From the NCBI GenBank assembly GCA_019247245.1, contig JAFAPF010000322.1, forward strand, positions 1-7,657: a stretch of 7,657 bases of DNA, written 5' to 3'. The stretch comes from Rubrobacter sp. (GTDB lineage: Bacteria > Actinomycetota > Rubrobacteria > Rubrobacterales > Rubrobacteraceae). The position numbers were made by a program, and so were the translations under genes. Below the pieces are notes generated by a model. It had not been told where the DNA came from and searched no databases. It saw only the letters and a list, made by a program, of their open reading frames with translations. Numbering within the stretch: position 1 is the first letter of the stretch; each line of letters starts with the position of its first letter. Positions 6,608 through 7,657 of this stretch are shown here, in pieces.

Positions 6608-7657
6608 TGCAAAGCGAAAGGCTAGGCGAAAATACCACCGCGGGAAAGCTCGAGGGTCTAGCCCGTCTCCGGGAGGAGGCAGCGCACCCGGCCTCTGAAG
6701 CTGCCGTCCAGCGCCAGAGGGAGAAGGGCAAGCTTACCGCGCGGGAGCGGATCGAGCTACTCTTGGATCCTGGCACCTTTGTAGAGCTGGACCGCTACCG
6801 GGTGCATCGCTCGTATAACTTCGGATTAGAGAGAAACAAGCCCTTGGGTGACGGGGTTGTCACCGGATATGGTGAGGTCTCAGGGCGCAAGATTTGCGTG
6901 TTCTCGCAGGATTTTACGGTGTTCGGGGGTTCTTTGGGGGAGGTGTACGCGCAGAAGATCTGCAAGGTGATGGATCTTGCGCTCAGCACGGGTTGCCCGA
7001 TCGTTGGGATCAACGACTCCGGTGGGGCGCGCATCCAAGAGGGCGTGGTCTCTCTAGCTGGGTATGCGGAGATCTTTCACCGCAACGTCCTAGCCTCAGG
7101 AGTGGTGCCGCAGATCAGCGTGATCATGGGGCCCTGCGCCGGCGGAGCCGTCTACTCCCCGGCGATAACGGACTTCATCTTCATGGTCGAGGAGACAAGC
7201 CATATGTTCATCACCGGCCCGGACGTCATAAAGAGCGTTACGGGCGAGAACGTCTCCTTCGAGGATCTTGGTGGCGCCGGTACTCACAATACAAGGAGTG
7301 GGGTTGCCCACTTCTCCGCTCCCGACGAGGAGACCTGCCTCGAAGACGTCCGCTACCTGCTTTCCTTTCTGCCGGAGAACAACCTGGAAAGCTCTCCACA
7401 CTATAAGCCCACGGACGACCCAGAGCGGATGGACGAGGGGCTGGCGTCTCTAGTACCGGATTCACCCCAGCGACCCTATGATATCCGCGGGGCGATCGAA
7501 GGGACGATGGATGATGGAGAGTTCTTCGAGGTGCAGGAGGGTTGGGCTCAGAACCTTGTGTGCGGCTTCGCCCGTCTCGATGGACATGCCGTCGGTGTTG
7601 TCGGCAACCAACCTTCGGTGCTAGCTGGTACACTCGACATAGACGCAAGCGTCAAAG
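6607..7657 (+). CDS. pccB: Acyl-CoA carboxylase carboxyltransferase (propionyl-CoA type), 5' part
   Basis: Carboxyltransferase subunit of a biotin-dependent acyl-CoA carboxylase: it moves CO2 from carboxybiotin to acyl-CoA, most likely propionyl-CoA. The frame runs without a stop from ATG 6607 to the window end, giving 350 of about 515-530 residues. Seen: [20 protein letters not shown] (41-60), [15 protein letters not shown] (98-112), [12 protein letters not shown] (135-146), the oxyanion-hole segment [12 protein letters not shown] (175-186), [14 protein letters not shown] (201-214) and [15 protein letters not shown] (222-236), all classic PccB. The second catalytic half begins with [11 protein letters not shown] (334-344) and is cut off, so the residue that governs acetyl versus propionyl preference is not visible. 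A GTG at 6589 is in frame but has no SD; ATG fits the leaderless box better. It follows the bkd operon, which yields acyl-CoAs leading to propionyl-CoA. The biotin subunit is not in the window. Confidence 0.93.
   Translation, partial: MQSERLGENTTAGKLEGLARLREEAAHPASEAAVQRQREKGKLTARERIELLLDPGTFVELDRYRVHRSYNFGLERNKPLGDGVVTGYGEVSGRKICVFSQDFTVFGGSLGEVYAQKICKVMDLALSTGCPIVGINDSGGARIQEGVVSLAGYAEIFHRNVLASGVVPQISVIMGPCAGGAVYSPAITDFIFMVEETSHMFITGPDVIKSVTGENVSFEDLGGAGTHNTRSGVAHFSAPDEETCLEDVRYLLSFLPENNLESSPHYKPTDDPERMDEGLASLVPDSPQRPYDIRGAIEGTMDDGEFFEVQEGWAQNLVCGFARLDGHAVGVVGNQPSVLAGTLDIDASVK

Noticed and set aside
6894..7406. Plus-strand frame of 170 codons overlapping the carboxylase gene
   Set aside because: The overlapping frame from ATG 6607 gives a full set of PccB motifs without interruption. 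The 170-codon frame is rich in Arg and Gly and has no family match, so it is a shadow.

Overview
The window is a run of plus-strand central-metabolism genes with no mobile DNA and no gene supported on the minus strand. The DNA is GC-rich (about 60% by eye). Starts are mostly GTG or TTG, Shine-Dalgarno (SD) sequences are purine-rich, AGG (Arg) and ATA (Ile) codons are frequent, and four of the five visible stops are TAG. This fits a high-GC Gram-positive lineage. A deep-branching actinobacterium of the Rubrobacter type is my best guess, with Chloroflexota or a related group as the alternative. The assignment is an impression, not a test.

Region 1 (2-2972) carries the 2-oxoglutarate dehydrogenase genes. 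It holds the 3' part of sucA (E1o, 5' end outside the window) and a complete sucB (E2o) that overlaps sucA by 11 bases. Region 2 (2973-3209) is a 237-base gap. It contains a perfect tandem 16-base repeat, a TATACT -10 box, a small hairpin at the predicted transcription start, and a leader of about 155 bases with several alternative pairings ending at a strong SD. Region 3 (3210-6535) is a three-gene operon for a second 2-oxoacid dehydrogenase: E1-alpha, E1-beta and E2. The detailed sequence resembles the branched-chain type (Bacillus BkdAA/BkdAB/BkdB) more than pyruvate dehydrogenase. Region 4 (6536-7657) has a short gap with a TAGAAT box just before an ATG that lacks an SD, so the mRNA is probably leaderless. 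It is followed by the first 350 codons of an acyl-CoA carboxylase carboxyltransferase subunit of the PccB type, cut by the window end.

The genes make metabolic sense together. The branched-chain complex oxidises the keto acids of valine, isoleucine and leucine to acyl-CoAs. Valine and isoleucine yield propionyl-CoA, which a PccB-type carboxylase turns into methylmalonyl-CoA and, by later steps, succinyl-CoA. That is also the product of the SucA/SucB complex. Acyl-CoA primers for branched fatty acids are another possible use. Neither the shared E3 (lipoamide dehydrogenase) nor the biotin carboxylase/BCCP subunit is in the window.

The enzymes belong to known families. The least explained sequence is the sucB-bkdAA gap: repeat, promoter, hairpin and foldable leader. 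I see no clear evidence of a wholly new system, but that gap looks like an undescribed control region.
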